Below the pieces are notes generated by a model. That model was not told where the DNA came from. It did no database searches and saw nothing but the letters and a program-made list of their open reading frames with translations. A program made the translations under genes and the position numbers. This document shows positions 8,963 through 19,490 of a stretch of DNA of 64,000 nucleotides, piece after piece; positions within the stretch are counted from its first letter, which is position 1; every line of letters starts with the position of its first letter. This DNA comes from Fluoribacter gormanii (GTDB taxonomy: Bacteria; Pseudomonadota; Gammaproteobacteria; Legionellales; Legionellaceae). The stretch is taken from the NCBI RefSeq assembly GCF_900156395.1, contig NZ_FTNL01000002.1, positions 216,670 to 280,669 on the forward strand. Reading direction: 5' to 3'.

Positions 8963-9199
8963 TTATACTTTTTCGCCTTCAGCTCTGATTCTATCCAGAA
9001 CTGCTTTAATACCTAACTTGTCTACAATACGCATACCTTTGGTGCTGAGTCTTAATGTGACAAATCGTTTTTCTTCTTCAACCCAGAAACTATGGTTCTG
9101 AATATTCGGCAGAAAGCGTCTTTTAGTTTTGTTGTTAGCGTGCGACACTTTATGACCAGTCATGGGTCGCTTGCCAGTTACCTGACATACTCTAGACAT
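8963..9199 (-). CDS. rpmB: 50S ribosomal protein L28
   Basis: The 78-residue protein starts [20 protein letters not shown], with the family motif [13 protein letters not shown] and a C-terminal [15 protein letters not shown]. Length and sequence match proteobacterial L28, a large-subunit protein. It is the first gene of the rpmB-rpmG pair and is divergent from trmB; a promoter at 9282-9310 reads into it. Confidence 0.96.
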   Translation of the reverse strand: MSRVCQVTGKRPMTGHKVSHANNKTKRRFLPNIQNHSFWVEEEKRFVTLRLSTKGMRIVDKLGIKAVLDRIRAEGEKV

Positions 9200-9281
9200 T
9201 GTGTTACTCCAAAATAGGTTTTAATTTGCTTGTCTTTGTAAAATTCTGGGCAAATAGCCGGATATGAAATACAAGAGCGGT

Positions 9282-9310
9282 TTTATATCAAAAAAATGCA
9301 TTAGTTGCAA
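9282..9310 (-). promoter_or_regulatory. sigma-70-type promoter for rpmB-rpmG
   Basis: On the minus strand, TTGCAA (9305-9310) is followed after exactly 17 bases by TATAAA (9282-9287), about 80 bases upstream of rpmB. TTGCAA is its own reverse complement, so the same six bases can serve the trmB promoter on the other strand. Confidence 0.65.
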
Positions 9311-9332
9311 GATTTTTGTAAAAACATATAAT
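9305..9332 (+). promoter_or_regulatory. sigma-70-type promoter for trmB, sharing its -35 with rpmB
   Basis: TTGCAA at 9305-9310, a 16-base spacer, then a consensus TATAAT at 9327-9332, about 20 bases ahead of the trmB start. The -35 hexamer coincides exactly with that of the divergent rpmB promoter. Confidence 0.55.
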
Positions 9333-9353
9333 TCGTGCTTTGACAAATAATGA

Positions 9354-10046
9354 GTGCAATTTATGCAGCGCAAGATAAAAAGTTATGTCTTAAGGGCTGG
9401 CCGGGTAAGTAATCGGCAGCGGCAAGGATTAGATCATTGGTTTAAAAATTATGAGCTTTCCGTTGGTGGAACTCCATGGAATTTGGCAGAAGAGTTTCAC
9501 CGCATTGCAGATACAGTTGTTGAAATAGGTTTTGGCATGGGAGCGTCATTGTTGACTATGGCTCAAAATAATCCCGAACTTAATTATATAGGAATAGAGG
9601 TACATCAGGCTGGTGTGGGTAGCTTGGCTGCTGATTTGCATAAATATCAATTATCTAACGTACGGATTGTTGCTCATGATGCGGTTGAAGTATTCCGCAC
9701 TCAATTGCTGGACAATTCACTTGCTGGTGTACAAATATTTTTTCCAGATCCTTGGCATAAAAAGCGTCATCATAAAAGACGTTTAATTCAGAAAGAATTT
9801 ATTCAATTATTGGCAAAAAAAATCAAACCGGGAGGGTTTATTCATTGTGCAACGGATTGGCAAGACTATGCAGAGCACATGTTAGATGTTTTATCCACTG
9901 AGACTACTTTGCAAAATACACGCAAAGAAGGTGGATACTCACCTAGACCTTTGTCGCGCCCACTTACAAAATTTGAACAACGCGGCGAGCGCTTAGGACA
10001 TGGGGTTTGGGATTTAATTTTTACTAAATTAGATGAAAATTCCTAA
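9354..10046 (+). CDS. trmB: tRNA (guanine-N7-)-methyltransferase
   Basis: The enzyme methylates G46 in the variable loop of tRNAs using S-adenosylmethionine. The SAM-binding motif VVEIGFGMGASL, the NYIGIEVHQAGVG segment and the signature FFPDPWHKKRHHKRRL are all present, and the C-terminus carries TKFEQRGERLGHGVWDL. Length (~230) is typical. The start is either GTG 9354 or ATG 9363; both lack a strong ribosome-binding site. legA12 follows in the same direction. Confidence 0.95.
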   Translation: MQFMQRKIKSYVLRAGRVSNRQRQGLDHWFKNYELSVGGTPWNLAEEFHRIADTVVEIGFGMGASLLTMAQNNPELNYIGIEVHQAGVGSLAADLHKYQLSNVRIVAHDAVEVFRTQLLDNSLAGVQIFFPDPWHKKRHHKRRLIQKEFIQLLAKKIKPGGFIHCATDWQDYAEHMLDVLSTETTLQNTRKEGGYSPRPLSRPLTKFEQRGERLGHGVWDLIFTKLDENS

Positions 10047-10167
10047 TTAGTTTGGAACCACAATTTTTGAAGAATTGATGATTTTGTAGAAATTTTAACT
10101 ATCCTTTTGATCTTCTATTGTCCAATGTGTAATATGAATCCGGATGGAACATTACAAAGGACGTAAT

Positions 10168-11583
10168 ATGGAATTTATCACTGAAATAAATGCAGCTATA
10201 AAATCAGGATTAGACAGATTTAAAAAATTCATTGACCAAAAGCTGCAAGTAGATACCAATTATCTTGAGCATCCATTCTGGATGAAAGAAGGTGCTCAAG
10301 TAACCGTTTTGAATTATCTGATCCAACAACATCAGAGAAAAGACGAAGATTCTGTTGATAAAAAAATGCCTTCTGATCTAACAGAATTTATTGATGTGGT
10401 TCTTGGAAGAATCCGGAATAAAAATATTGGTCAGCCTTTGCACCAAGCGATTGCTATGGGAAAGGTACAGCTAGTTCTTCATCTTTTGGATACCAATATT
10501 TTTGATGTCAATCAGCGTGATGAAGAGGGGCGCACCTTATTGTCTTTGGCTTTGCCTACTAAAAACCGCCAATTATTGAAAAAAATCTTAGCCTCTAAAC
10601 CTGATGTTAATGCGACAACACGCCTTACAAATGCACGTATTTCTTTCCAACCCTTGCATCAATCCATAGCATTGGATTTTGCTTCAGGAGTAATCAATTT
10701 AGTAAGAAGCGGTGCAGATGTGACCAATCCTGTGGGGGCAATGAAAGATACTCCAGTGCTCTTGGCAGCACGAAAAGGCAAGATTAAGGCTCTTGAAGCT
10801 TTGTTAGAGGAGGCTCCAGCAGAAAAGCTGAAGCTCGACGCGGAAAATATTAAGTCTTCAGAAGGTAAGAGATTCGGCGATAATGCAATTGAAGCCCTTT
10901 GTAAACAGTTGAACCTTAATCGGAACAACAAAGATTTGCTGCGGGGGGTTGCTATGTTGCTTTGTCGTGGCGCTGAACCTCCGCGAAGTGATGAACTATG
11001 TCAATTATTGGCAGATAAACGTAGTGATTTGCTCAAGGAAATCGATCGTTATATGGATACTCGACCCGAATTGGTTGATCCTTTTGTGAACCGATGCCAT
11101 TTAACTAATAGTGCATTGTATAAAATAATCTATGTGGATCATTCGTGGGGAAGTACTTTACGCCAGCTTTTTGGTAGGCCTAGTGACGCAGCCTTTGCAA
11201 TAGAACGATTAGTCACCCGTAAATACAGCCGACGTCACGAAGGGAACACTCAAACTTCTATATTGCCAACAGTCGCTGCAGTGCCATTAAACGGAGATGA
11301 GGCTCCATTTAAGCTCTACGCAGAATTTGTACGACGTTATAATGAAGCTTATGAGAATCAAAAAATTACCAATCCTTGGAGCACAATGCGTTGGATGATT
11401 GCTGAAGGAAAATGTAATTGGGATACAATAAAGCAATACGCTCGTACCCATCAAGGAACCAGGACTCAAATTATCTATGACGATATGTTTAAGACCTTGC
11501 CGAAAATGGAGATGCATGAACAAATCGAGAGCTCGGTTTTAGAGGTTGAAGAACAGCATAATCCGATTGAAAATAAGTTATAA
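10168..11583 (+). CDS. legA12: ankyrin-repeat Dot/Icm effector LegA12/AnkC-like
   Basis: A 471-residue protein with no signal peptide or membrane segment. Ankyrin-type repeats occupy roughly residues 90-210: GQPLHQAIAMGKVQLVLHLL, DEEGRTLLSLALPTKNRQLL, and DTPVLLAARKGKIKALEALL. The rest is not recognisable. The C-terminus is Glu-rich (MHEQIESSVLEVEEQ), as is usual for Dot/Icm export signals. In L. pneumophila, legA12/ankC lies beside this trmB-rpoN region (recalled, not checked). I start at ATG 10168, preceded by AAGGACG; ATG 10144 would add eight residues. Host target unknown. Confidence 0.78.
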   Translation: MEFITEINAAIKSGLDRFKKFIDQKLQVDTNYLEHPFWMKEGAQVTVLNYLIQQHQRKDEDSVDKKMPSDLTEFIDVVLGRIRNKNIGQPLHQAIAMGKVQLVLHLLDTNIFDVNQRDEEGRTLLSLALPTKNRQLLKKILASKPDVNATTRLTNARISFQPLHQSIALDFASGVINLVRSGADVTNPVGAMKDTPVLLAARKGKIKALEALLEEAPAEKLKLDAENIKSSEGKRFGDNAIEALCKQLNLNRNNKDLLRGVAMLLCRGAEPPRSDELCQLLADKRSDLLKEIDRYMDTRPELVDPFVNRCHLTNSALYKIIYVDHSWGSTLRQLFGRPSDAAFAIERLVTRKYSRRHEGNTQTSILPTVAAVPLNGDEAPFKLYAEFVRRYNEAYENQKITNPWSTMRWMIAEGKCNWDTIKQYARTHQGTRTQIIYDDMFKTLPKMEMHEQIESSVLEVEEQHNPIENKL

Positions 11584-11746
11584 TAAAACAAATTTTAATT
11601 AACAGCGGCATGCTTTCATAGAGATGGAAGCCACAAGAGGGCGTTTTGAGGGTACCATCTCTAAGTAAATAATAAATGTATGTATGCATTGAATTAAAAT
11701 TTAAAAATTAATAGTAGTCTTAATTTATTTTTTGGGGTTAGTCATT

Positions 11747-12367
11747 ATGAATATTAGTTTATTCCTTTTAATGATGATTTGTTTTATTGGTATGATTAGT
11801 CCAGGACCGGATTTTATACTTGTTACCAAAAACGCTTTGTTTTACCCCAAGCGACAGGCTTTAGCAACGGCTTTCGGTATTGTCACTGGATGCCTTTTTC
11901 ATGCTACTTATTGCATTTTGGGGTTGGCGTTCATTATCACACAAAGCATTGTCCTTTATACAACTATAAAATATGCAGGCGCATGTTATTTAATTTATCT
12001 TGGATTAAAAGGTCTAAAATCCAAACAATCTTTAGCAATACATCAAGATCTTAGCACCATGAAAAATATAACAACTTCGAAAGCTTATATCGAAGGAGTT
12101 TTGTGTAATGCTTTAAATCCAAAGCTTGCAGTTTTTCTCTTCAGCTTGTTTACTCAGTTCGTCTCAATTAATGCATCAATGGGCGATAAGGCTTTAGTTG
12201 CTGGAGTGTTTATTGCTGAGTCCGCTTTGTATTGGCCTTTATTAGTTTTATTCCTGCAATCCAATAAAGTCCGAATGATATTCGCTAATTTTCAAGCCGT
12301 TTTAAGTCGGTTGTTTGGTGGTTTATTGGTTTATATAGGAATTCGCGTGATGTTGAGCGCGGATTAA
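11747..12367 (+). CDS. LysE/RhtB-family amino acid exporter
   Basis: A ~206-residue inner-membrane protein with about six hydrophobic segments. The family signature SPGPDFILVTKNAL sits in the first 30 residues, and CNALNPKLAVFLFSLF in the middle matches the second conserved loop. Members export amino acids or homoserine lactones; the substrate here is unknown. The ATG at 11747 follows GGGGTT; a TTG at 11732 is possible. The next gene, a PLP enzyme acting on D-amino or hydroxyamino acids, starts 6 bases after the stop, suggesting a linked metabolic and export role. Confidence 0.88.
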   Translation: MNISLFLLMMICFIGMISPGPDFILVTKNALFYPKRQALATAFGIVTGCLFHATYCILGLAFIITQSIVLYTTIKYAGACYLIYLGLKGLKSKQSLAIHQDLSTMKNITTSKAYIEGVLCNALNPKLAVFLFSLFTQFVSINASMGDKALVAGVFIAESALYWPLLVLFLQSNKVRMIFANFQAVLSRLFGGLLVYIGIRVMLSAD

Positions 12368-12373
12368 TTGTTG

Positions 12374-13510
12374 ATGAGAAATAGAATGTTGAAAACAGCC
12401 TTAGGTTTAAAAAAAGCAGAATTAGATACCCCGTGCTTGTTAATTGATAAAAATATTTTGCACTCCAATTTAGAAATCATGAGGAAGCATTCTATTAAAA
12501 ATAAGGTTAATGTCCGGCCACATTGTAAAACGCATAAGTGTTCTAAATTAGCTCAGTTACAGATTGAATACGGTGCAATAGGTGTTAGTGTTGCAAAAAT
12601 TTCCGAAGCTGAGGTTCTTATTCAGAATGGACTGCCCAATGTCTTGATTACTTCGCCGATTGTTACGGACAATAAGATTTCTAGGCTCATCTCCTGTTTG
12701 GAGCAAGCACCCTCTACTTTAATAGTTGTAGATAATAAAGAAAATATAGTTGCTTTAAATGAAGCTGGCGCACGCCATAAGAAAATGATTCATGTTCTGG
12801 TGGATGTAGATCCAGGGATAGGACGTACTGGGGTTAAGCCAGAATATGCCTTAAATTTTGCTTTGGAAATGAAGCAATTTCCGTGGTTAAACTTGATGGG
12901 AATTCAATGTTATGCCGGTAATTTACAACATATATCTTCCTTTGATGAGCGCAAAATTAAGTCATTGCAAACGATGCAAATGGCAAGTGACCTTGTAAAA
13001 TGCTTTAGAGAAAATGGCCTTAATTGCCCCATATTAACAGGAAGTGGAACAGGAACTTATGATATTGATGTTGAGGCGACAGAAGTAACTGAGATTCAAC
13101 CTGGCTCTTATACGGTTATGGATGTTCAATACACTTCTATTGGTTCCCAAAGTAATGAAGAGCAATTTAATGCATTCAAACCGGCAATGACCCTTTTGAC
13201 CACAGTCATTAGTAATAATAGAGCAGAGCATGTTACTGTTGATGCAGGTACAAAATCGATTTATGTCGATCAATGCAAACCTCAAATTATTAGTCACCAG
13301 GGCCTGAAATATGATTGGGGAGGATTTGGTGATGAGCATGGTAAGGTTACAGCAGTAAACGGTGCTCAATTACCTGGATATGGTGAGGTTTTAGAACTGA
13401 TTGTTCCTCATTGTGATCCAACAATTAACTTATTTGATCAATTCTTTATTACTGAAAATGATATTGTAGTAGATGTTTGGGATATTGACCTCAGAGGAAA
13501 ATGTCAGTAG
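12374..13510 (+). CDS. D-threonine aldolase-like PLP enzyme (DSD1 family)
   Basis: The protein has the alanine-racemase-type N-terminal barrel, with DTPCLLIDKNILHSNL and the PLP-lysine segment VRPHCKTHKCSKLA, then LVDVDPGIGRTGV, a phosphate-binding GSGTGTYD and a C-terminal metal site PHCDPTINLFDQF. Family members are D-threonine aldolases or D-serine dehydratases needing PLP and a divalent metal. Length (~379) is typical. ATG 12374 is preferred; ATG 12386 (MLKTALG) is an alternative. It is likely an operon partner of the upstream exporter. Confidence 0.85.
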   Translation: MRNRMLKTALGLKKAELDTPCLLIDKNILHSNLEIMRKHSIKNKVNVRPHCKTHKCSKLAQLQIEYGAIGVSVAKISEAEVLIQNGLPNVLITSPIVTDNKISRLISCLEQAPSTLIVVDNKENIVALNEAGARHKKMIHVLVDVDPGIGRTGVKPEYALNFALEMKQFPWLNLMGIQCYAGNLQHISSFDERKIKSLQTMQMASDLVKCFRENGLNCPILTGSGTGTYDIDVEATEVTEIQPGSYTVMDVQYTSIGSQSNEEQFNAFKPAMTLLTTVISNNRAEHVTVDAGTKSIYVDQCKPQIISHQGLKYDWGGFGDEHGKVTAVNGAQLPGYGEVLELIVPHCDPTINLFDQFFITENDIVVDVWDIDLRGKCQ

Positions 13511-13727
13511 GTCCCCAAACTCCTGACAAGATTTTTACAAAAGTACCAAATGTCAACATGCCCTAACTATCTCATTAAATTTTTCTTGCTGAATTAACCG
13601 TTTGAAAAAGCATATTTTATGGAAAATTAAGAATCCAGATCGAGTTAATTATACTAGGAAAACTTGCTTAAACTTCACATACCCCATAGAATTCTAGTTT
13701 TCTTAGAATTTGCCAGGAGAGTAGTAC

Positions 13728-14867
13728 ATGGGGTGGAATGAGCCAGATAAAGGCAAAGATCCCTGGAAGGGTAAAAATCAGCCTCCAGATTTAGATGAAG
13801 CTCTTAAACGTGTTCATGACAAATTGAAGAAGATTCTATTCGGAGGAGCTGCTAAAATGAGTAATGAGCCTTCCAAAAAGTCAAATAGCGCTCTAGTGAC
13901 TTTAATAGTTGTCTCGATTGCCTTTATCCTCTGGGTACTTTCTGGCATTTTTATCGTTGATCCCGCTGAGCAAGCCGTGATTCTTCGTTTTGGCAAATAT
14001 GTCGAAACTGTGGGCTCAGGACCTCATTGGATACCAAGAATTATTTCTTCCAAAATTATTATGAATGTGGATAGAGTGTTGGATTATTCCTATTCTGGAC
14101 AAATGCTTACTCGGGATGAAAACTTGGTCTCAGTGTCTTTGGCCGTCCAATATCGTATTGGTGATCTGGAAGATTACTTATTTAATGTAGCCAATCCCGA
14201 AGAGAGTTTGCAGCAGGCGACCTCAAGTGCTCTAAGGCAAGTTGTGGGAACAACTACATTAGATCAAATGATTACTGAAGGTCGTGAAGTTTGGGGGAAT
14301 CAAGTTCAAGATACTTTGGCAAAAACATTGGATTTGTATAAAACGGGTATTTCGATCGTGAATGTATCTCCTCAGCCAGCACGTGCACCTGAGAGCGTCC
14401 AAGATGCGTTTGATGACGCGATTAAAGCACAAGAAGACGAGAAACGCTTTAAAGAACAAGCCTATGCTTATGCGGCAAAAGTAGTACCGATCGCTGAAGG
14501 GAAGGCAAGCCGTATTCAGCAAGAGGCCGAAGCTTATTCCAAACAGGTTGTATTGAATGCCCAGGGAGAGGTTTCCGAATTCTTGGCCTTGCTTCCTCAA
14601 TATATCGCGGCTCCCAATATCACGGCGGAACGCATGTATTTGGAGACGATGCAAAAGGTGCTAAGCCAGACCAGTAAGATCATTGTTGATAGCAAATCGG
14701 GTAATTTGTTGTATCTGCCCCTAGATAAATTATTTGAAAAGCCCTCCTCTTTTCCAACTGTCTCCGCTAAAAATGGCAAAACGGAGAGAGATGAGAGTGG
14801 TGAGACAGAGAATTTAGTCGATGATCGTGAGTTTACTAGACCTGTTTATCGACAAGGGAGAGATTAA
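13728..14867 (+). CDS. hflK: FtsH protease regulator HflK
   Basis: HflK and HflC form a membrane-bound SPFH ring around the FtsH protease and modulate its activity. Here a Gly/Pro/Lys-rich cytoplasmic leader (MGWNEPDKGKDPWKGKNQPP) precedes one transmembrane helix (residues ~53-75) and the SPFH domain (VDPAEQAVILRFGKYVETV). Helical segments rich in Ala/Glu/Lys follow (KRFKEQAYAYAAKVVPIA). Length (379) is close to the E. coli protein. hflC starts two bases after the stop. Confidence 0.96.
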   Translation: MGWNEPDKGKDPWKGKNQPPDLDEALKRVHDKLKKILFGGAAKMSNEPSKKSNSALVTLIVVSIAFILWVLSGIFIVDPAEQAVILRFGKYVETVGSGPHWIPRIISSKIIMNVDRVLDYSYSGQMLTRDENLVSVSLAVQYRIGDLEDYLFNVANPEESLQQATSSALRQVVGTTTLDQMITEGREVWGNQVQDTLAKTLDLYKTGISIVNVSPQPARAPESVQDAFDDAIKAQEDEKRFKEQAYAYAAKVVPIAEGKASRIQQEAEAYSKQVVLNAQGEVSEFLALLPQYIAAPNITAERMYLETMQKVLSQTSKIIVDSKSGNLLYLPLDKLFEKPSSFPTVSAKNGKTERDESGETENLVDDREFTRPVYRQGRD

Positions 14868-14869
14868 CA

Positions 14870-15784
14870 ATGAAAACTACTGCTAGAACCCTTGGCATCC
14901 TGATCTTCTTAATATTTTTATTTTTATTGACCAGTGTATTTACAATAACAGAAGGACAGCAAGGTATTCTTCTGCGTTTGGGGCGTCTGGTCGATGACAA
15001 ATTGACTAATAAAGTTAAGGTATTGAACCCTGGTTTGCATTTTAAAATCCCGTTTATCGAAAATGTACGTATTTTTGATACTCGTATTCAAACAATGGAC
15101 ATTAAATCGACTCGTATTGTTACCAAGGAAAAAAAGGATGTAATGGTTGATTATTATGTTAAATGGAAGATTACTGATTTGGCTCAGTATTTTAGGTCAA
15201 CTGGTGGTAGTGAATTTAAAGCAGAAACATTATTGGAACAACAATTAAATACGTTATTACGCGCTCAGTTTGGTAAACGTACCATCTCTGAAGTAGTATC
15301 GGGCGGCCGTGATGATTTGATGGAGTTGTTGCGGAAAGCGGCTCAAAAGCAAGCCGGTGGATTAGGTATGATTGTGGTTGATGTGCGCATTAAAGGAATA
15401 GAGTTGCCTGCCAATACCAGCAATGCGATTTATCAGCGCATGCGTGCTGATATGCAAAAAATTGCGAACAGACATCGTGCTGATGGTCAAGCGGCTGCTG
15501 AGGAAATAAAAGCTAAAGCAGATGCTAATGTCATGGTCTTATTGGCAAAAACTCGCAGCAATGCACAGAAAACAAGAGCAATTGGACAAGCACAAGCGGC
15601 ATCAATTTATGCAGATGCATACAATAAAAATAAAGATTTCTTTGCTTTATATCGCAGTTTGCTTGCATATGAAGTGAGTTTTAAAAGTAAAAAAGATATT
15701 TTGGTATTGGATCAAAGTAGTGCATTTTTTGATTATTTTAAGGGCGCTACACCAAAAAATGATGGTGTACCTGCTAAAAAGTAA
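14870..15784 (+). CDS. hflC: FtsH protease regulator HflC
   Basis: Partner of HflK: a single N-terminal transmembrane helix (residues ~8-27), then the SPFH domain with TEGQQGILLRLGRLV and NPGLHFKIPFIENVRIFDTR, and an Ala-rich coiled-coil tail (ADGQAAAEEIKAKADANVM). Length 304. It directly follows hflK, so the genes are one operon, ended by a strong hairpin about 80 bases downstream. Confidence 0.96.
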   Translation: MKTTARTLGILIFLIFLFLLTSVFTITEGQQGILLRLGRLVDDKLTNKVKVLNPGLHFKIPFIENVRIFDTRIQTMDIKSTRIVTKEKKDVMVDYYVKWKITDLAQYFRSTGGSEFKAETLLEQQLNTLLRAQFGKRTISEVVSGGRDDLMELLRKAAQKQAGGLGMIVVDVRIKGIELPANTSNAIYQRMRADMQKIANRHRADGQAAAEEIKAKADANVMVLLAKTRSNAQKTRAIGQAQAASIYADAYNKNKDFFALYRSLLAYEVSFKSKKDILVLDQSSAFFDYFKGATPKNDGVPAKK

Positions 15785-15862
15785 CTATAATGTTGAGTTT
15801 TGATAACTATTCATCCTATAGCAAAATTTTGGAGAACGTCCAAATTTGAGTCCAGGTTGAAT

Positions 15863-15916
15863 AAAAACATTCTGAAAAAGTACGATGAGTTTGTGAGTTT
15901 TTTTCAGAATGTTTTT
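15863..15916 (+). terminator. long-stem terminator after hflKC
   Basis: A perfect 17-bp inverted repeat, AAAAACATTCTGAAAAA at 15863-15879 and its complement at 15900-15916, with a 20-base loop and a run of T. The stem is A-rich on its 5' side, so it could end transcription in both directions. Confidence 0.75.
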
Positions 15917-16036
15917 TATTTGAGATGCCTCTAATTCGGAAGTAGGTCAGGGAGGAGTAGTTACAAATTTTGTTGAAATTGAGTTCAAATGTTCTCAATT
16001 TAGAGCGGCGAATAGCATTTTGCAAATTAAGAGTAG

Positions 16037-17338
<1,302 letters not shown>

Positions 17339-17409
17339 TTGTGCTTGGTTATACAAAATGCCAGGCTACAATCTTTTCAGGATGTATTAACAACCCATCC
17401 ACTTCTGAA

Positions 17410-17432
17410 ATACCGCGACTTGCTCGCGGTAT
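17410..17432. repeat. REP-like palindrome, copy 1
   Basis: ATACCGCGA (17410-17418) and TCGCGGTAT (17424-17432) form a perfect 9-bp stem around a 5-base loop. Read on the minus strand the loop is GCAAG, one base different from copy 2. It is GC-rich in an AT-rich spacer. Confidence 0.6.
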
Positions 17433-17681
17433 TGAGTCACTAATCAGCAACAGATTTCCTCATAAACATCGCATCATTCGGATCTAAATTTTCAATCAAA
17501 TTTATCATCTACACTTCTTTTTCTAACCAATGGACTGAATTATATATATATCGGATTGCAAACTTTAGAGTGTTCTTTCATAGGATAATTGAAATAGATG
17601 CTTCTTGTTTTGATACGATTCGGAGCTCTTAGTATTGGAATCGCCATATGATGGGTCTATATTAAATTGAACATTTAAGGA

Positions 17682-17702
17682 TACCGCGAACAAGTCGCGG
17701 TA
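17682..17702. repeat. REP-like palindrome, copy 2
   Basis: TACCGCGA (17682-17689), loop ACAAG, then TCGCGGTA (17695-17702), a perfect 8-bp stem. It is the reverse-oriented twin of the palindrome at 17410-17432, about 250 bases away, and lies 60 bases from the end of the adenosine deaminase gene. Confidence 0.6.
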
Positions 17703-17762
17703 CATAGAAGGAGGGATGAACTGTTAAAAACACCTTGGTTTCAGACTTAAAAATTTAGATAT

Positions 17763-19247
17763 CTAAAACTTATTCTCAAATGTGCGTAGTTTTTGCTCTA
17801 AATCCCACTGTAATTGAGCCTTCTCACTTCCTTTTATAAACTGTTGACAGCGATCACTTTCTAAATCTTGGCAATCATGAGTCAATAGAGCTTTATTGGC
17901 ATCGGACCATATACTCTTTCCAGGTATGAATGCATAGGTTAAAGCATTTCTATTGATTTGTTTTAAAGTTTGATAATCTAGACCATGTTTTAATACAGCT
18001 TCCACATACTGCTGGCTTAAATTGGTGCGCAATATACCTTCATCATCGGTAGATAATACAACTGGAACCTGATGTTGAAGATAAAAATTTAAAGGATGAT
18101 TGTGCCCAGAAATCTTTAATATTTTAGAATTGCTGACGAGATTAATTTCTACTGCCCTATGATTTTTTGCCATGAAGTTTAAGGTATTTTTCACATTATT
18201 TTCATGAGCAATATCTACCCCATGTCCAATTCTTTGCGCCTGACCAGTAAAAAGGGCATCATGTATGTGGTAGTCCAAATCTTCCGGAGTGACAATCTCC
18301 TGGCTTAGTTCGCCGGCATGCAACGCGATATTGACTTGTGGATATATATGATGCAGGTATTGATACATTTGCATTTGTTTGCGAAAGTCGCGCAAAGAAA
18401 TAATACCGTCCTCAGGTTGGACCAAATTAACGCCGACAAGTGTGCCTTTACTTTTTATGGATTGTGTTACCGCTTCAAAAGCATTAAGTGTTTGAGCAAA
18501 GAGATTATCAAAAGATTGCTCTCTAAGTGAATAATATAAAAATTTCACTTTTATTTGGCAGGCTTTATTTTCTGGATTCGTTTCACAGCCTAACTCTTGA
18601 CGTGCTTGTTGCAAGATACGATTTGATTCTACCACCGTATAATTGATATTATTTTGAAAATCCTGGTTAGCTAATAAACGCTTTCTTTTTTGCTCTAACG
18701 TAGTGGCATCTTTAAGCATATCACCAAAACTGGTCGAATGGGCGTTATCAGGTAAAATCATTAACTCCATGTAGTGTTCATTTTGTTGTGCGGCAGTTTG
18801 CAACACCGAGGCAACTAACTCAGGCTGATGATCTGCAACTATGGCATTAAACTTGTAGAATGAGCTGAAAAAATGATCATGTCCTGATTCTTTTCCTGGA
18901 ACAAAATCTTTCATGGACCAACTTCTTACGGTATTTGCATAAAGCCCAGGGTGATTAAGTAGATCCTTTGTATCAATGCCATTACAGTCAGCGGTGTTTT
19001 TGCTCACGGTCCAATTGACTGTATTTAAGCAATAGTTCTCTTTAGATGCCAATTCCAGCATAACTTCAGGGTATGCACCGCCCGCTAAGTGATAATGTAA
19101 CTCACCACCTTTAGGCATGCTCTTAAAAAATGCATATAAGGTGTGAGGATCATTTTTTATTTGGTCAAAATGGGATTGGACGTTAGTTTGAGCAAAAGAG
19201 GAAAAGACTAGACCAGCAAGGAGTGATATTGATTTAATATAGTTCAT
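17763..19247 (-). CDS. secreted adenosine deaminase family protein
   Basis: A 494-residue protein with a probable N-terminal signal peptide (residues 1-19, SISLLAGLVFSSFA) and the adenosine/AMP deaminase barrel. Metal and catalytic motifs visible: HYHLAGGAYPEVM, ALHAGELSQE, AQRIGHGVDIAH and VVLSTDDEGILRTN. The enzyme would convert adenosine to inosine in the periplasm or outside the cell, perhaps for purine salvage. It is longer than cytosolic deaminases (~340) and resembles secreted growth-factor-type ones. No operon partner is evident. Confidence 0.88.
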   Translation of the reverse strand: MNYIKSISLLAGLVFSSFAQTNVQSHFDQIKNDPHTLYAFFKSMPKGGELHYHLAGGAYPEVMLELASKENYCLNTVNWTVSKNTADCNGIDTKDLLNHPGLYANTVRSWSMKDFVPGKESGHDHFFSSFYKFNAIVADHQPELVASVLQTAAQQNEHYMELMILPDNAHSTSFGDMLKDATTLEQKRKRLLANQDFQNNINYTVVESNRILQQARQELGCETNPENKACQIKVKFLYYSLREQSFDNLFAQTLNAFEAVTQSIKSKGTLVGVNLVQPEDGIISLRDFRKQMQMYQYLHHIYPQVNIALHAGELSQEIVTPEDLDYHIHDALFTGQAQRIGHGVDIAHENNVKNTLNFMAKNHRAVEINLVSNSKILKISGHNHPLNFYLQHQVPVVLSTDDEGILRTNLSQQYVEAVLKHGLDYQTLKQINRNALTYAFIPGKSIWSDANKALLTHDCQDLESDRCQQFIKGSEKAQLQWDLEQKLRTFENKF

Positions 19248-19412
19248 TGTATTCGAAAATATGTCAATTTTGTGGGATTATCGCACAATTATTATTAAAT
19301 CCCAACCATTGTATTTAGATTCTATTCATAGCAAAATGATTTTACTGTTCTTAGGGACTGTCGCAGCAGTTCTCGCTACAATTGTGTTTTGCTGATGTCG
19401 GGCGCTATAAAT

Positions 19413-19440
19413 TGAGGACAGGGACATGCAGGAAAAGGGT
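19413..19440 (+). promoter_or_regulatory. cluster of GGA motifs upstream of a binding-protein gene
   Basis: Within 28 bases there are GAGGACA, GGGACA, AGGAAAA and GGG triplets, about 50 bases upstream of the next start codon. GGA repeats in a leader are the usual target of CsrA-type regulators. No firm hairpin was found, so this is only a candidate. Confidence 0.25.
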
Positions 19441-19490
19441 TCAAACAATCATTTAAATGTAAATATCAATATAAAGTCTAATCAATTAGG

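Larger units (their letters stand above)
17339..17762. other. gene-poor spacer after purA with two copies of a palindrome
   Basis: No credible open reading frame is seen on either strand. The spacer holds two copies of a short palindrome (17410-17432 and 17682-17702, listed separately) in opposite orientation, and otherwise AT-rich unique-looking sequence with a TATATATA stretch near 17540. Confidence 0.6.

Noticed and set aside
14259..14779. Minus-strand open frames inside hflK
   Set aside because: Antisense shadows without start signals in a gene with clear homology.
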